A stretch of 64,000 bases of DNA from Roseiarcus sp963787135 (GCA_963787135.1 CAWBBW010000045.1:79320-143319); one strand, 5' to 3'; counted from the stretch's first letter, positions 9,343 to 17,649 are shown. The notes: generated by a model from the letters alone, not told the origin. Numbers and translations are program-made.

Positions 9343-10344
9343 CTACAAGCCGCCGGCGATGAGGCCGTCGATGGTGTCATTATTGATGCGCATGATCTTG
9401 TCGACCTTGATCAGCTTGCCGGGCACGTCGACGGAGGCCTTGCCCAGTCCGGGTATCTCCATGCCGTCCTTCATTTCCGTGCCGTCGAGCACAAGGCGCC
9501 CGACCGCGACCATCGCGTAGCCGGCGTCGGTCGGATTCCAGAGGAAGCCCTCCCGGATGATGCCGTCGGCGATCAGATCCTTGGCCTGCGACGGCAGCAC
9601 CGTGCCGACGAGGACGATCTTTTTGCCGAGCCGCTTTTCGCGCAAGGCGTTGCCCGCGCCGATCGGCCCGTTTGAGCCGAATCCGAGAATGCCCTTGAGG
9701 TTCGGATAGGCTTTGATCACGTCGAGCGTCGTCTTGTAGGACGTGTCGATTTCGTCGGCGCCGGGGAAGCGGTCCGCGACCAGCTTCATCTTGGGATAAT
9801 GTTCCTTCTGATAGGCGATCGCCGCGTCGGCCCACTTGTTGTGAAGCGGGGTGGTCAGAGTGCCGACATAGACGACGTAGTCGCCTTCCTCGCCCATATC
9901 CTTGGCGAGCCGCTGCATCTGGACTTCGCCGAACTGGACCGAGTTGATCAGTTCGACGTTCCAGTCGCGCCCTTCCTGCTCCGGGCCCTCATGGGTGATG
10001 ACTTTGATGCCAGCTTCCTGCGCGCGCTTCAGCACCGGAGCGGTGACCTTCACGTCGAGCGGGACGAGGCCGATCACGTTGACCTTCTTGGCGATGAGGT
10101 CCTCAAGCAGCTTGACCTGCTGCGCCGGGTCGACGTTTGCCGGCCCAACCATTGAGGCGTCCATGTTGAAATCCTTGCCGCCCTTCGCGACGCCCTTTTC
10201 CAAAGCGTTGAACCAGGGAATGCCGGCGATCTTGACGACCACGACCATCGTCGACTCGGCCGCGAACGCGAGCCTGCTGCTGAAGCTTGCGGCGGCAGCG
10301 ACAGCTGTGCCGCCCAATAATTTAAGCGTCTCCCGTCTGTTCAT
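9343..10344 (-). CDS. Sugar ABC transporter substrate-binding protein (Peripla_BP_4, rhamnose/AI-2-like)
   Basis: A periplasmic binding protein of 333 residues. The start is placed at ATG 10344, not an upstream in-frame codon, because it has GGAGGGA at the right spacing and begins MNRRETLKLLGGTAVAAAAS, a twin-arginine-like signal peptide ending near AFAAES. The mature part (VVKIAGIPWFNALEKG, DPAQQVKLLEDLIAKKVNVI) matches the RbsB/LsrB/RhaS branch. As first gene of the operon, it sets ligand specificity. An aldose is likely given the aldo/keto reductase at the operon end, but the exact ligand is unknown. Confidence 0.92.
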   Translation of the reverse strand: MNRRETLKLLGGTAVAAAASFSSRLAFAAESTMVVVVKIAGIPWFNALEKGVAKGGKDFNMDASMVGPANVDPAQQVKLLEDLIAKKVNVIGLVPLDVKVTAPVLKRAQEAGIKVITHEGPEQEGRDWNVELINSVQFGEVQMQRLAKDMGEEGDYVVYVGTLTTPLHNKWADAAIAYQKEHYPKMKLVADRFPGADEIDTSYKTTLDVIKAYPNLKGILGFGSNGPIGAGNALREKRLGKKIVLVGTVLPSQAKDLIADGIIREGFLWNPTDAGYAMVAVGRLVLDGTEMKDGMEIPGLGKASVDVPGKLIKVDKIMRINNDTIDGLIAGGL

Positions 10345-10552
10345 GAGCGTTCCCTCCAACGACCAGCTTGGGCCGAACTGGCCGCCGGTTCCCGGCAATT
10401 GTGCGCTGGTTTCCGGTCCCGAGCAAGCGATGGCCGCTTCAGCCTGTTGAGCGCGCCGATGACCGGGGGAAAGCGGATGGGAAGATGGCCTCGCCGGATG
10501 CGGCGCGATACACGGCGCCGTCCGAGGCGATCGTCAGCAAGGCGACCGAAAA

Positions 10553-10585
10553 CGTAAACGGCGGCCGCTGGGGACCGCCGTCTTT
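10553..10585 (-). terminator. Rho-independent terminator of rplK-rplA
   Basis: Read leftward, a 7-bp GC stem (ACGGCGG paired with CCGCCGT, 10575-10581 and 10558-10564, 10-base loop) is followed by TTACGTTTT. It lies about 20 bases beyond the rplA stop codon at 10607. The remaining spacer up to the binding-protein start shows no gene. Confidence 0.75.
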
Positions 10586-10606
10586 GTTGGCGACGTTGTC
10601 TGGCGC

Positions 10607-11320
10607 TTACGTGCCGACCGAGACCGCCGTCTGCAGCGTCGAAAGATCGAGCCTCACGCCCGGCCCCATGGTCGAGGAGACGGCGGCGCGGAGCAGATAA
10701 TGGCCCTTGGCGCCGGTGGGCTTGGCCTTGTTGACCGCATCGACGAAGGCCTTGATGTTCTCGGCGATCTTCTCCTCGGCGAACGAGGCCTTGCCGACCG
10801 AGCCCTGGATGATGCCGGCCTTCTCGACGCGGAACTCGACCGCGCCGCCCTTGGAGGCCGCGACCGCAGCCTTCACGTCCATCGTCACCGTGCCGACCTT
10901 CGGGTTCGGCATCAGCCCGCGGGGCCCGAGCACCTTGCCGAGACGGCCGACGAGCGGCATCATGTCGGGCGTCGCGATACAGCGGTCGAAGTTGATCTCG
11001 CCGCCCTGGACGGCGGTCACGAGGTCTTCCGCGCCGACGACGTCGGCGCCTGCGGCGCGCGCTTCATCAGCCTTGGCGCCGCGGGCGAACACCGCGACCC
11101 GCAGCGTTCGTCCGGTGCCGTTCGGCAGGTTGACGACGCCGCGCACCATCTGGTCCGCGTGCTTCGGATCGACGCCGAGGTTCAGCGCCAGTTCGACCGT
11201 CTCGTCGAACTTGGCTTTGGCGTTGGTCTTGACCAGCTTCACCGCCTCGTCGAGCTTGTAGAGCCTGGTGCGCTCGACCGTTTCGCGCGCATTCTTGATT
11301 TTCTTGCCGTGCTTGGACAT
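10607..11320 (-). CDS. rplA: 50S ribosomal protein L1 (uL1)
   Basis: A 237-residue ribosomal L1 protein that forms the mobile L1 stalk near the E site. Family hallmarks include the N-terminal KHGKKIKNARE, FDETVELALNLGVDPKHADQMVRG and MPNPKVGTVT. L1 usually also represses its own operon by binding the leader mRNA. The ATG lies 4 bases after the rplK stop codon. The usual next genes rplJ-rplL are absent; a terminator and an unrelated sugar operon follow. Confidence 0.98.
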   Translation of the reverse strand: MSKHGKKIKNARETVERTRLYKLDEAVKLVKTNAKAKFDETVELALNLGVDPKHADQMVRGVVNLPNGTGRTLRVAVFARGAKADEARAAGADVVGAEDLVTAVQGGEINFDRCIATPDMMPLVGRLGKVLGPRGLMPNPKVGTVTMDVKAAVAASKGGAVEFRVEKAGIIQGSVGKASFAEEKIAENIKAFVDAVNKAKPTGAKGHYLLRAAVSSTMGPGVRLDLSTLQTAVSVGT

Positions 11321-11324
11321 GGGT

Positions 11325-11771
11325 TTACTCCACCACCTGCAGGCCCATCGAACGGGCGGAGCCTTCGATCATCTTCATCGCGGATTCGATCGTGTCGCAG
11401 TTGAGGTCGACGATCTTCTTCTCCGCGATCTCGCGCACCTGCTCCTTCGTCACCTTGCCGACGAAGCCGCGGCCGGGCGTCTTGGCGCCGGACGCGGGCT
11501 TCTTGCCGAGCTTTAAGTTGGCGGCCTTCTTGAGGAAGAAGGTCACCGGCGGCTGGCGCATCTCGAAGGTGAACGAGCGGTCCTGATAGGCGGTGATGAC
11601 GACCGGAATCGGCGAGCCCTTCTCAAGCTGCGCGGTCCGCGCATTGAAGGCCTTGCAGAACTCCATGATGTTGAGCCCACGCTGGCCGAGCGCGGGACCG
11701 ATCGGCGGCGACGGATTGGCCGCGCCCGCCGGCACTTGCAGTTTGATGTAGCCGGTTATCTTTTTTGCCAT
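11325..11771 (-). CDS. rplK: 50S ribosomal protein L11 (uL11)
   Basis: A 148-residue ribosomal L11 protein that forms the GTPase-associated centre with 23S rRNA. The proline-rich N-terminal motif AGAANPSPPIGPALGQRGLN and the C-terminal RNA-binding segment are intact. It is first of a two-gene operon with rplA. Upstream, where nusG and secE usually lie, there is instead a divergent DUF29 gene, so the promoter must be within 11772-12037. Confidence 0.98.
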   Translation of the reverse strand: MAKKITGYIKLQVPAGAANPSPPIGPALGQRGLNIMEFCKAFNARTAQLEKGSPIPVVITAYQDRSFTFEMRQPPVTFFLKKAANLKLGKKPASGAKTPGRGFVGKVTKEQVREIAEKKIVDLNCDTIESAMKMIEGSARSMGLQVVE

Positions 11772-12037
11772 TTGAGGCTGCTCCTAAACGCGGACGCGCC
11801 CGACGTCCCGCTTGATGCGGGAAAGACGGATGCGCCAGGTTGCAGTTTCGTGGTGCGAACTTATGACCCCGGCTGGCGACCGGGCGTTCTCCCACGGATG
11901 AAGGCGGGGCGGATAGCAGGTTTGCGGCGGGGGAGCAATGCGGCATACTGTGACGCGACTGTAGACGCGGTCGCTGACCGCGTCGGCCGCGCTCGAGCTG
12001 CGGCGCGGCTCCGGAAGCGGCGGCAAGGACGCTGAGC

Positions 12038-12532
12038 ATGAGCGAGAGGAAGGTTGGCGCCGCATCGCTTCGCCGTCCGAAGGCGGAGAGCGGACGACCG
12101 ACGCCCTACGAGCGGGACGTAATCCTCTGGTCGCAGGAACAGGCCAGCCTCTTGCGCGCCGGCCGGTTCTCCGAACTCGACATTGAACATCTGGCCGACG
12201 AGATCGATGACGTGGGGAAAAGCGAAAAGCGCGAACTCGCCAGCCGCATGGCCGTGCTCCTGGCGCATCTCCTCAAATGGAGCCGCCAATCAGAGAACCG
12301 GCCCCCAAGCTGGCGGGCGACGATCATCGTCCAGCGCAAGCGGATCGCGCTCGCGCTCAAGGAGACGCCGAGCCTCAAAGCCGTCATGCGCGACCGCGAC
12401 TGGCAGGACGCTGTTTGGCTCGACGCGCTCGCCCAAGCATGCAAGGAAACTGGCCTCGCGGAGGAGGACTTGCCGGAAGCCTGCCCGTGGTCGATGGAGC
12501 AGGCGGCTGACACGGAGTTTTGGCCGGAGTGA
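12038..12532 (+). CDS. DUF29 family protein
   Basis: A 164-residue protein of the DUF29 family (PF01724), common in cyanobacteria and alphaproteobacteria and of unknown function. Family marks are YERDVILWSQEQASLLRAGRF near the N-terminus (YxxDxxxWxxxQAxLLR), DIEHLADEIDDVGKSEKREL, a central LLAHLLKW and the C-terminal CPWSMEQAADTEFWPE. It is divergent from rplK. A second full-length relative is at 32792 and a C-terminal fragment at 13674. DUF29 proteins are largely helical and soluble. Confidence 0.88.
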   Translation: MSERKVGAASLRRPKAESGRPTPYERDVILWSQEQASLLRAGRFSELDIEHLADEIDDVGKSEKRELASRMAVLLAHLLKWSRQSENRPPSWRATIIVQRKRIALALKETPSLKAVMRDRDWQDAVWLDALAQACKETGLAEEDLPEACPWSMEQAADTEFWPE

Positions 12533-12569
12533 GGGGCGGCGGAAGACAAGTCTCCCAAAGAGTACGACA

Positions 12570-12830
12570 ATGTACAAGAATGCTAGCCACTCGTTGCAGC
12601 GAAGGGCATACGGGCCAGACGACAGAGATAGAGCAAAGAAGAAGCGAGAATTCAAGAAATATAAGTACGTTAGTCTTCTGAAGAAGAAGGACACGCTTAG
12701 GAAGAAAAAGGACAAACTTAAGAAGGTGAAAGACAATTCAAGGCCTAAGACTCCATTGCCGCCAAACCCGGCGAGGATCGTGTCTTGGCAAGCGCCAGAG
12801 GTTGGCGGGTTGCGGGGACGGCTTACTTAA
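12570..12830 (+). CDS. Hypothetical 86-residue lysine-rich protein
   Basis: An open frame from ATG 12570 coding an 86-residue, very basic protein with repeated KKKD/KKK clusters (about residues 22-55). The DNA is purine-rich on this strand and clearly more AT-rich than its surroundings. It starts 37 bases after the DUF29 stop and has only a weak ribosome-binding site. No family is recognised. It could be a real small nucleic-acid-binding protein, a foreign insertion, or chance. Confidence 0.35.
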   Translation: MYKNASHSLQRRAYGPDDRDRAKKKREFKKYKYVSLLKKKDTLRKKKDKLKKVKDNSRPKTPLPPNPARIVSWQAPEVGGLRGRLT

Positions 12831-12889
12831 ACTGCTCAAGGTGGCTGTCGCTCGCGCCCCGCGCCGAGCCGCCCGTAAGCCAGCAAGCG

Positions 12890-13252
12890 TCACGCGGCCG
12901 GCGCGTCCAACAAGATCGAAGCGCGAATTTCGTCGTAATCCGCGCGCAACACGCCGCCTTCGCGCGCGACCAGCCCGATCGCCTCCAATGCCGTGACATC
13001 CTCATGCACGCGCTTAAAATCCCGGCCGAGATCGCGAGCCAGCGCGCGGATGCTGACGGCGGGGGCCTTGTGCAGGCGGCGCAGCAGTTCGTAGCGCTTC
13101 TCGGTCATATGCGAAGCGAGCGCGGACCATGAGAGGAAGGTGACGTTGTCCTGAGCCTCGACGGGTTCGCCGCGCTCGGCGCGACGCCAGGCGTCGGCGA
13201 CGCGATCTGCCGCATCCTTGAGGGTTCCGCCGACGATGATCTGCTTCTTCAT
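12890..13252 (-). CDS. HTH transcriptional regulator, probable TumA-like antitoxin (HVO_A0114-type)
   Basis: A 120-residue protein with a winged-helix DNA-binding region (about residues 52-100: YELLRRLHKAPAVSIRALARDLGRDFKRVHEDVTALEAIGLV). Such proteins occur downstream of TumE/DUF6516 toxins and are thought to neutralise and autoregulate. Its ATG overlaps the stop of the upstream gene (ATGA at 13249-13252), which supports translational coupling. Function as antitoxin is inferred from family and pairing. Confidence 0.78.
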   Translation of the reverse strand: MKKQIIVGGTLKDAADRVADAWRRAERGEPVEAQDNVTFLSWSALASHMTEKRYELLRRLHKAPAVSIRALARDLGRDFKRVHEDVTALEAIGLVAREGGVLRADYDEIRASILLDAPAA

Positions 13253-13536
13253 TCCGGTTTCCTCATCGCTTCAACTTCCGCCGTGAACCTTCCCAGCAAG
13301 TCCTCGATCGACGAGAAGGCGAACAACTCTTCGCTGTCGCCGAAATGCCGATGGTCGCCTTTGCCCCGTTCATTGTCGTAGCCGAGCACGCGGCGCCCGG
13401 AGGCAATATAGACGAGACTGTATTTGAACCGATGTCGCGACGGAGGGGTCGGCTTGGGCACGCGCCAGACCACAATCTCCGCCAGCGCGCCGTCCGGGTA
13501 AACGACGCGCTCCCGGATCAGCAGCTCCGCCTTCAT
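13249..13536 (-). CDS. TumE/DUF6516-family putative toxin
   Basis: A 95-residue protein resembling the toxin-antitoxin TumE family (DUF6516). Features are the N-terminal strand-rich AELLIRERVVYPDGALAEIVVWRVP, the HRFKYSLVYIASGRRVLGYDNERGKGDHRHFG core with conserved Tyr, Asp and His residues, and an acidic C-terminal helix. It is first gene of the pair, with the HTH protein overlapping it by four bases. The mode of toxicity is not established from sequence. Confidence 0.75.
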   Translation of the reverse strand: MKAELLIRERVVYPDGALAEIVVWRVPKPTPPSRHRFKYSLVYIASGRRVLGYDNERGKGDHRHFGDSEELFAFSSIEDLLGRFTAEVEAMRKPE

Positions 13537-13673
13537 GATGGCTTATTATGCCATCAAAAGCTGATGGCGTCAAACGCCATCGCGCCTGCCTCAATCCGCT
13601 GCAATTCGCCGTTGATCCCTTGGTTCGGATCGCAGATGGGCAACTCCCGCGCCGCGCCATGACGATCCCGCCC

Positions 13674-13967
13674 CTACTCCGGCCAGAACCCCGCATCCAC
13701 CGCTTCCGCAAAACTCCACGGGCATTGCGCCGGAAAAGCCTCTTCGCCCAGATCCGTCTCGATTGCCGCCTTGCGGCGGGCGTAGCGATAAGATGAGGCC
13801 GTCGTCTCGTCGAGGATGATCTTTATGCGCCGGCGCGCCGGCCTTTGCCCCATGACCTCGACGCGTTCGATCATCTCAGTGTAACTGGAGCTTTCAAAGC
13901 CTTCACCTCGAAAGCGCGTCATGCACTTTATGGGACGGGATCGTCTCCGACTTGCCCGACATGACAT
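13674..13967 (-). pseudogene. Chimeric relic: PEP-mutase-gene fragment joined to a DUF29 C-terminus
   Basis: The last ~55 codons (ARRRIKIILDETTASSYRYA to CPWSFAEAVDAGFWPE) match the end of DUF29 proteins, as in the gene at 12038. Just before them, SSYTEMIERVEVMGQ matches SYAEMVERVEVMAQ of the isocitrate-lyase/PEP-mutase protein at 16134-17003. At DNA level 13844-13883 and 16784-16823 agree at 36 of 40 positions. Both parts are truncated, so this looks like a rearrangement scar. Whether it is expressed is unknown. Confidence 0.6.
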
Positions 13968-14001
13968 CGCGCGTCGGCTAGTTGATCGTTGCTCCGCCGC
14001 G

Positions 14002-14517
14002 ATGGACGTGAAAGCGACTCTTCACCGATGGGGGATTGGCGCCGCTTTCGTCACCCTGGCTTCCATTGCGGTCGTAGAAACGGTTTCCAGCGCCGCACGA
14101 AGCGACACCGAGCCGCCGGGTCCGCTGGAGCAGGGCGATGCGAAACCTCCGGCCGCGTTGCAACAATGCGGCGAGTGCCACATGGTCTTTCCGTCCCGGA
14201 TGCTGCCCAGCCGTTCCTGGGCGGCAATTCTGGCCAAGATGGACGATCATTTCGGCGAAGACGCCGCGATCTCGAAGGACGACCTCGACGAAATCCGCAA
14301 TTTCCTGACTTCGCACGCCGCCAATTCGCCGGATGCTACGCCTCGGGAGCGGCATTACCTGAGCGCGCTCTTGCCAAGCAGCACGCCTTTGCGGATTACG
14401 GCCATGCCCTGGTGGAACCAGATGCACGCGGATTTCAACTTCGAGGGAGCGAAACATAGCCAGGTCAAATCGGCCGCCAATTGCCTCGCCTGCCATAACA
14501 ACACCATCGTTCGATAG
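14002..14517 (+). CDS. Diheme cytochrome c (DHC family)
   Basis: A 171-residue exported c-type cytochrome. The start at ATG 14002 gives an N-terminal signal/anchor (ATLHRWGIGAAFVTLASIAVVE). Two heme-binding motifs are present, CGECH (residue 56) and CLACH (residue 161), with MVFPSRMLPSRSW and HFGEDA between, as in diheme cytochromes (DHC) that partner SHP proteins in Rhodobacter and Shewanella. It is first of three co-directional cytochrome genes. The likely role is periplasmic electron transfer from the membrane cytochrome b to the SHP-like protein. Confidence 0.85.
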   Translation: MDVKATLHRWGIGAAFVTLASIAVVETVSSAARSDTEPPGPLEQGDAKPPAALQQCGECHMVFPSRMLPSRSWAAILAKMDDHFGEDAAISKDDLDEIRNFLTSHAANSPDATPRERHYLSALLPSSTPLRITAMPWWNQMHADFNFEGAKHSQVKSAANCLACHNNTIVR

Positions 14518-14583
14518 GCCATCGAAGCGGCGGAACGATAATCGGTCAGTGCGCGCGGCCCGCCGTTTTCCGGCGCCGCTGAG

Positions 14584-15687
14584 GTGACGCGAGTCTGGGA
14601 CCCTGGCGTTCGCCTGTTCCACTGGCTGCTGGTCGCGGCCGTCGCGGCCGCCTTGGTCACGGGCCTTTCCGGACCACGAAACTGGCTGAACGTTCACATC
14701 GCGGCAGGCGCGGCAATTGGAGGGCTGGTCGCCTTTCGCATCCTGTGGGGTTTCATGGGTTCGACCTATGCGCGATTTTCAAGCTTTCCCGTCGCGCCAT
14801 CGGCGGTCGGCGCCGATTTGACTGGCCTCTTGGCCGGTCACCGCTCCCGCTACCTCGGACACAACCCGCTCGGCAGCCTGATGGCGCTGGCCCTGCTGAC
14901 GATCTTGACGCTCATCCTCATGACCGGCGTCGTCACGCTCGGCGGCGTCGACAAGCAAGGCCCAATGGCGTTTGCTGCGTCTTACGCTGCGGGCAAAGCG
15001 ACGCAAAGCGTCCATCAGGCCCTCGCCTACGCGCTCCTCGCGATGATCTGCGGCCATCTCCTGGGCGTCGCCTACGAATCTATACGTGGTCGCACGAATC
15101 TCGTCCTCGCCATGATGACTGGCGAAAAGACCGCTTTGGCCGCCAGCAATGCGGTCAGGCACGCGAGGGCAAGACCGATCCTGGCTGCGGTCCTTACTCT
15201 GCTTCTGCTGGCAGGCGCCGCTCATCAGATCCTCGCCCTTTCGGGGCGGCCGGCGTTCGGCGTGCCGCCAGGTCCGCTCGAACCGACTTACGTGACAGAA
15301 TGCGGGAGCTGTCATATGGCCTATCCGCCGAGCCTCGCGCCGAGTTCGCGCTGGATCGCTATCATGGACAGTCTGCCGGATCATTTCGGCGAAGACGCCA
15401 GTCTCGAGCCCGAACTCATGAGCCAAATACGTGCGTATCTGACGATAAATTCCGCGGAGAAATGGGACACGCGCGCCGCGCACGAGCTTGCGCTCGCGAA
15501 TCCGAGCGATCCGCTTCGCCTGACGGCGACGCCGTACTGGGCTCGGACGCATCGGCGGATCCCTGAGACCGTCTTCAAGTCCAGGGCGGTCGGCGCGAAG
15601 GGCGCTTGCAACGCCTGTCACAGCGACGCTTCGACGGGCCGCTTCGATCCGCAAAACATCAATATCCCGGAGCGAGCTTTTCAATGA
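14584..15687 (+). CDS. Cytochrome b561-type membrane protein fused to a diheme cytochrome c domain
   Basis: A 367-residue protein starting at GTG 14584. Residues about 1-210 form a cytochrome b561-like domain with several membrane helices and candidate heme-ligand histidines (RLFHWLL, LNVHIAAG, SVHQALAYA, ICGHLLG). Residues about 230-350 are a DHC domain with CGSCH (240) and CNACH (342) and the same MAYPPSLAPSSRW and HFGEDA signature as the upstream gene. In described SHP clusters these are separate genes, so the fusion is notable. It should move electrons from the quinone pool to periplasmic hemes. Confidence 0.87.
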   Translation: MTRVWDPGVRLFHWLLVAAVAAALVTGLSGPRNWLNVHIAAGAAIGGLVAFRILWGFMGSTYARFSSFPVAPSAVGADLTGLLAGHRSRYLGHNPLGSLMALALLTILTLILMTGVVTLGGVDKQGPMAFAASYAAGKATQSVHQALAYALLAMICGHLLGVAYESIRGRTNLVLAMMTGEKTALAASNAVRHARARPILAAVLTLLLLAGAAHQILALSGRPAFGVPPGPLEPTYVTECGSCHMAYPPSLAPSSRWIAIMDSLPDHFGEDASLEPELMSQIRAYLTINSAEKWDTRAAHELALANPSDPLRLTATPYWARTHRRIPETVFKSRAVGAKGACNACHSDASTGRFDPQNINIPERAFQ

Positions 15688-16106
15688 AGCTGACGCGTCA
15701 TCACGGCGTTTGGCTCATCGCGGCGGCCTGCGCGCTTGCGCCCGTCGCCTCAGCCGAATCGCCGAAGCCGCTCCTGGACTTCTATGCAAGCCAGGCGAAA
15801 AATTCCGATCCCGCCTTCAGCGGGTTTTCCGCCGAGCGTGGCGAGCACCTCTTCAGGACCCATTTCTCAAGCGGCAAGCCCGACACCCCCTCCTGCACGA
15901 CCTGTCACACGACAGACCCAAAAAAGACCGGCCAGACCCGGGCCGGCAAGGACATTGAGCCTATGGCCGCCTCGGCAAATCCAAAGCGTTATACCGATCG
16001 GGCCAAGGCGGAAAAATGGTTCGGGCGAAACTGCAACAACGTCCTCGGCCGGGAATGTACAGCGACGGAGAAGGGCGACTTCATCACTTTCATGCTGAGT
16101 CAGTGA
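15684..16106 (+). CDS. SHP-like monoheme cytochrome c (DUF1924)
   Basis: A 140-residue periplasmic protein; the ATG overlaps the preceding stop (ATGA at 15684). A signal peptide ends near VASA-ES (residue 24). There is one heme motif, CTTCH (71-75), and the SHP signature RNCNNVLGREC (115-125). In Rhodobacter sphaeroides heme protein an Asn is a displaceable heme ligand next to a disulfide loop; Asn116 and Cys117/Cys125 fit. SHP binds O2/NO and related small ligands, so the operon is probably a small terminal oxidoreductase or detoxification chain. Confidence 0.87.
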   Translation: MKLTRHHGVWLIAAACALAPVASAESPKPLLDFYASQAKNSDPAFSGFSAERGEHLFRTHFSSGKPDTPSCTTCHTTDPKKTGQTRAGKDIEPMAASANPKRYTDRAKAEKWFGRNCNNVLGRECTATEKGDFITFMLSQ

Positions 16107-16133
16107 GCGCCCGCTCGGCTTGCGCGGATCCCC

Positions 16134-17003
16134 TCAGATCTCCGCATGGGTCTGATTGAAGCGCCAGACCTCCTCGAACCCCATCAGCCGGTTCATGTCG
16201 GCGAACCTGTAGAGCGGCGCGGGCGAGCCGAGCGAGGAGCCGGTCTCGCAGATCTGGCGATAAACAGTCTCGAGCGCCGCGGCGGCGCTGAGCAGGCCGG
16301 CGACGGGATAGATGGCGAGCGCGTAACCGATCTCGGCAAGGCGCGCGGCGCCTAGCATCGGCGTGCGTCCGCCCTCGACCATGTTGGCGACGAGGGGCAT
16401 GTCGCCGAGTTCGCGGCCGATCTCGACCATCTCCGCTTCCGTCTCCGGCGACTCGACGAACAGGAGATCGGCGCCCGCCTCGGCGTAGAGCCGCGCGCGC
16501 CGCTGCGCTTCGGCGAGGCCGAGCGAGGTTCGCGCGTCAGTGCGGGCGATGACCAGAAAATCGGCGCTCGTTCGCGCTTCGGCGGCGACCGCGATCTTGC
16601 GGGCCATGTCTTCGGCCGCAATGACGCGCCGGTCGGGCGTGTGACCGCATTTCTTTGGAAATTCCTGATCCTCGAGCTGGATCGCGGCGGCGCCGGCCCG
16701 TTCATAGCCGCGAACGGTGTGGCGCACGTTCAAAAGGCCGCCGTAGCCCGTATCGCCGTCAGCGATCAGCGGCGCCCCGGCCGTTTGCGCCATGACCTCG
16801 ACGCGTTCGACCATCTCGGCGTAGCTGGCGAGGCCAGCGTCGGGGAGCCCAAGATGCGACGCGACGGTTCCGTAGCCCGTCATGTAGAGGGCGTCGAAGC
16901 CCATTCGCGCCGCAATGCGCAACGACACCATATCGTAGACGCCGGGCGCGGTTATGACGCGGTCCCTCGGGCGGGCGTTCAGCACATCGCGAAGTGTCGG
17001 CAT
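16134..17003 (-). CDS. Isocitrate lyase/PEP mutase superfamily protein (PrpB/CPEP-mutase-like)
   Basis: A 289-residue (alpha/beta)8-barrel enzyme. Superfamily marks are DGDTGYGG (metal-binding Asp), ALYMTGYG near the N-terminus, IQLEDQEFPKKCGH (catalytic loop with the Cys of KKCGH) and RTDAR. Members cleave or form C-C or P-C bonds in methylisocitrate, dimethylmalate, oxaloacetate or phosphonopyruvate. The reaction here cannot be fixed from sequence alone. No propionate (prpC/prpD) genes lie nearby. It is divergent from the gene at 17160. Confidence 0.88.
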   Translation of the reverse strand: MPTLRDVLNARPRDRVITAPGVYDMVSLRIAARMGFDALYMTGYGTVASHLGLPDAGLASYAEMVERVEVMAQTAGAPLIADGDTGYGGLLNVRHTVRGYERAGAAAIQLEDQEFPKKCGHTPDRRVIAAEDMARKIAVAAEARTSADFLVIARTDARTSLGLAEAQRRARLYAEAGADLLFVESPETEAEMVEIGRELGDMPLVANMVEGGRTPMLGAARLAEIGYALAIYPVAGLLSAAAALETVYRQICETGSSLGSPAPLYRFADMNRLMGFEEVWRFNQTHAEI

Positions 17004-17159
17004 GGCAAGCCCTCCCGGAAGTCGATAGAGAGCGATAAGACAGCCGGGTCGCCTCAGGCAACGACGAAGTTGACGCGCTCTTTGGGCCGGACCATTTTGC
17101 TCGCCAGGGCGGGCCGAACCGGCGCCCCGCGCATAGCGCTTTCAAAGGGAGGCAAACGC

Positions 17160-17585
17160 ATGACATTCGTCAAGCACAGCATCGACGCGGAGACGGCAGA
17201 GAAGGCGGTCGCGGCGGCGGCGAAAAAGGCTGCCGAGCTCAAGCTCAAGATGTGCATCGCCGTCACCGACGAGGCCGGCGATCTCAAGGCCTTCGCCCGC
17301 ATGGACGGTGCGCCCAAGCTTTCCATCGGAATCTCCCAGGACAAGGCCTATACCGCCGCCTCATTCTCGATGCCGACCCATTCCTGGTTTGACTTCATCA
17401 AGGACGATCCGCCGCTCCTGCACGGCATCACCCACACGCCACGGCTGGTTGTGTTCGGCGGCGGCTTTCCGATCATGCTGAAGGGCGAGATGGTCGGCGC
17501 GATCGGCCTTAGCGGCGGCCACTACAGCCAGGACATGGAATGCGCACGGGCAGCGCTCGCGGCGATCGGCGCGGACGCGCTGTAG
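17160..17585 (+). CDS. GlcG/HbpS-family heme-binding-like protein
   Basis: A 141-residue protein of the HbpS/GlcG family (PF03928). The ATG at 17160 follows an AAAGGGAGG ribosome-binding site. Typical stretches are MCIAVTDEAGDLKAFARMDGA, DKAYTAASF and a GGGFPIM ... GAIGLSGG core. Family members bind heme or small ligands, or have unknown roles beside oxidoreductases; there is no signal peptide. It is a single-gene unit followed by a repeat element. Confidence 0.85.
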   Translation: MTFVKHSIDAETAEKAVAAAAKKAAELKLKMCIAVTDEAGDLKAFARMDGAPKLSIGISQDKAYTAASFSMPTHSWFDFIKDDPPLLHGITHTPRLVVFGGGFPIMLKGEMVGAIGLSGGHYSQDMECARAALAAIGADAL

Positions 17586-17596
17586 CGGCGCGTCCG

Positions 17597-17649
17597 CCCT
17601 CATTCGGCCGACCGCGCGCCCACCTTCTCCCGCAAGGGAGAGAAGGGGG
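17597..17649. repeat. Interspersed palindromic repeat, copy 2
   Basis: The pattern CCCTCATTCGG ... CCACCTTCTCCCGCAAGGGAGAGAAGG fills the spacer between two convergent genes (17160-17585 and 17653-18429). It belongs to the same family as 2618-2668 and 28476-28565. Its stem TTCTCCC/GGGAGAA could help end transcription in both directions. Confidence 0.65.

Noticed and set aside
7027..9675. 882-codon plus-strand open frame
   Set aside because: Runs antisense through two ABC-transporter genes and part of a third; no domain, no ribosome-binding site.
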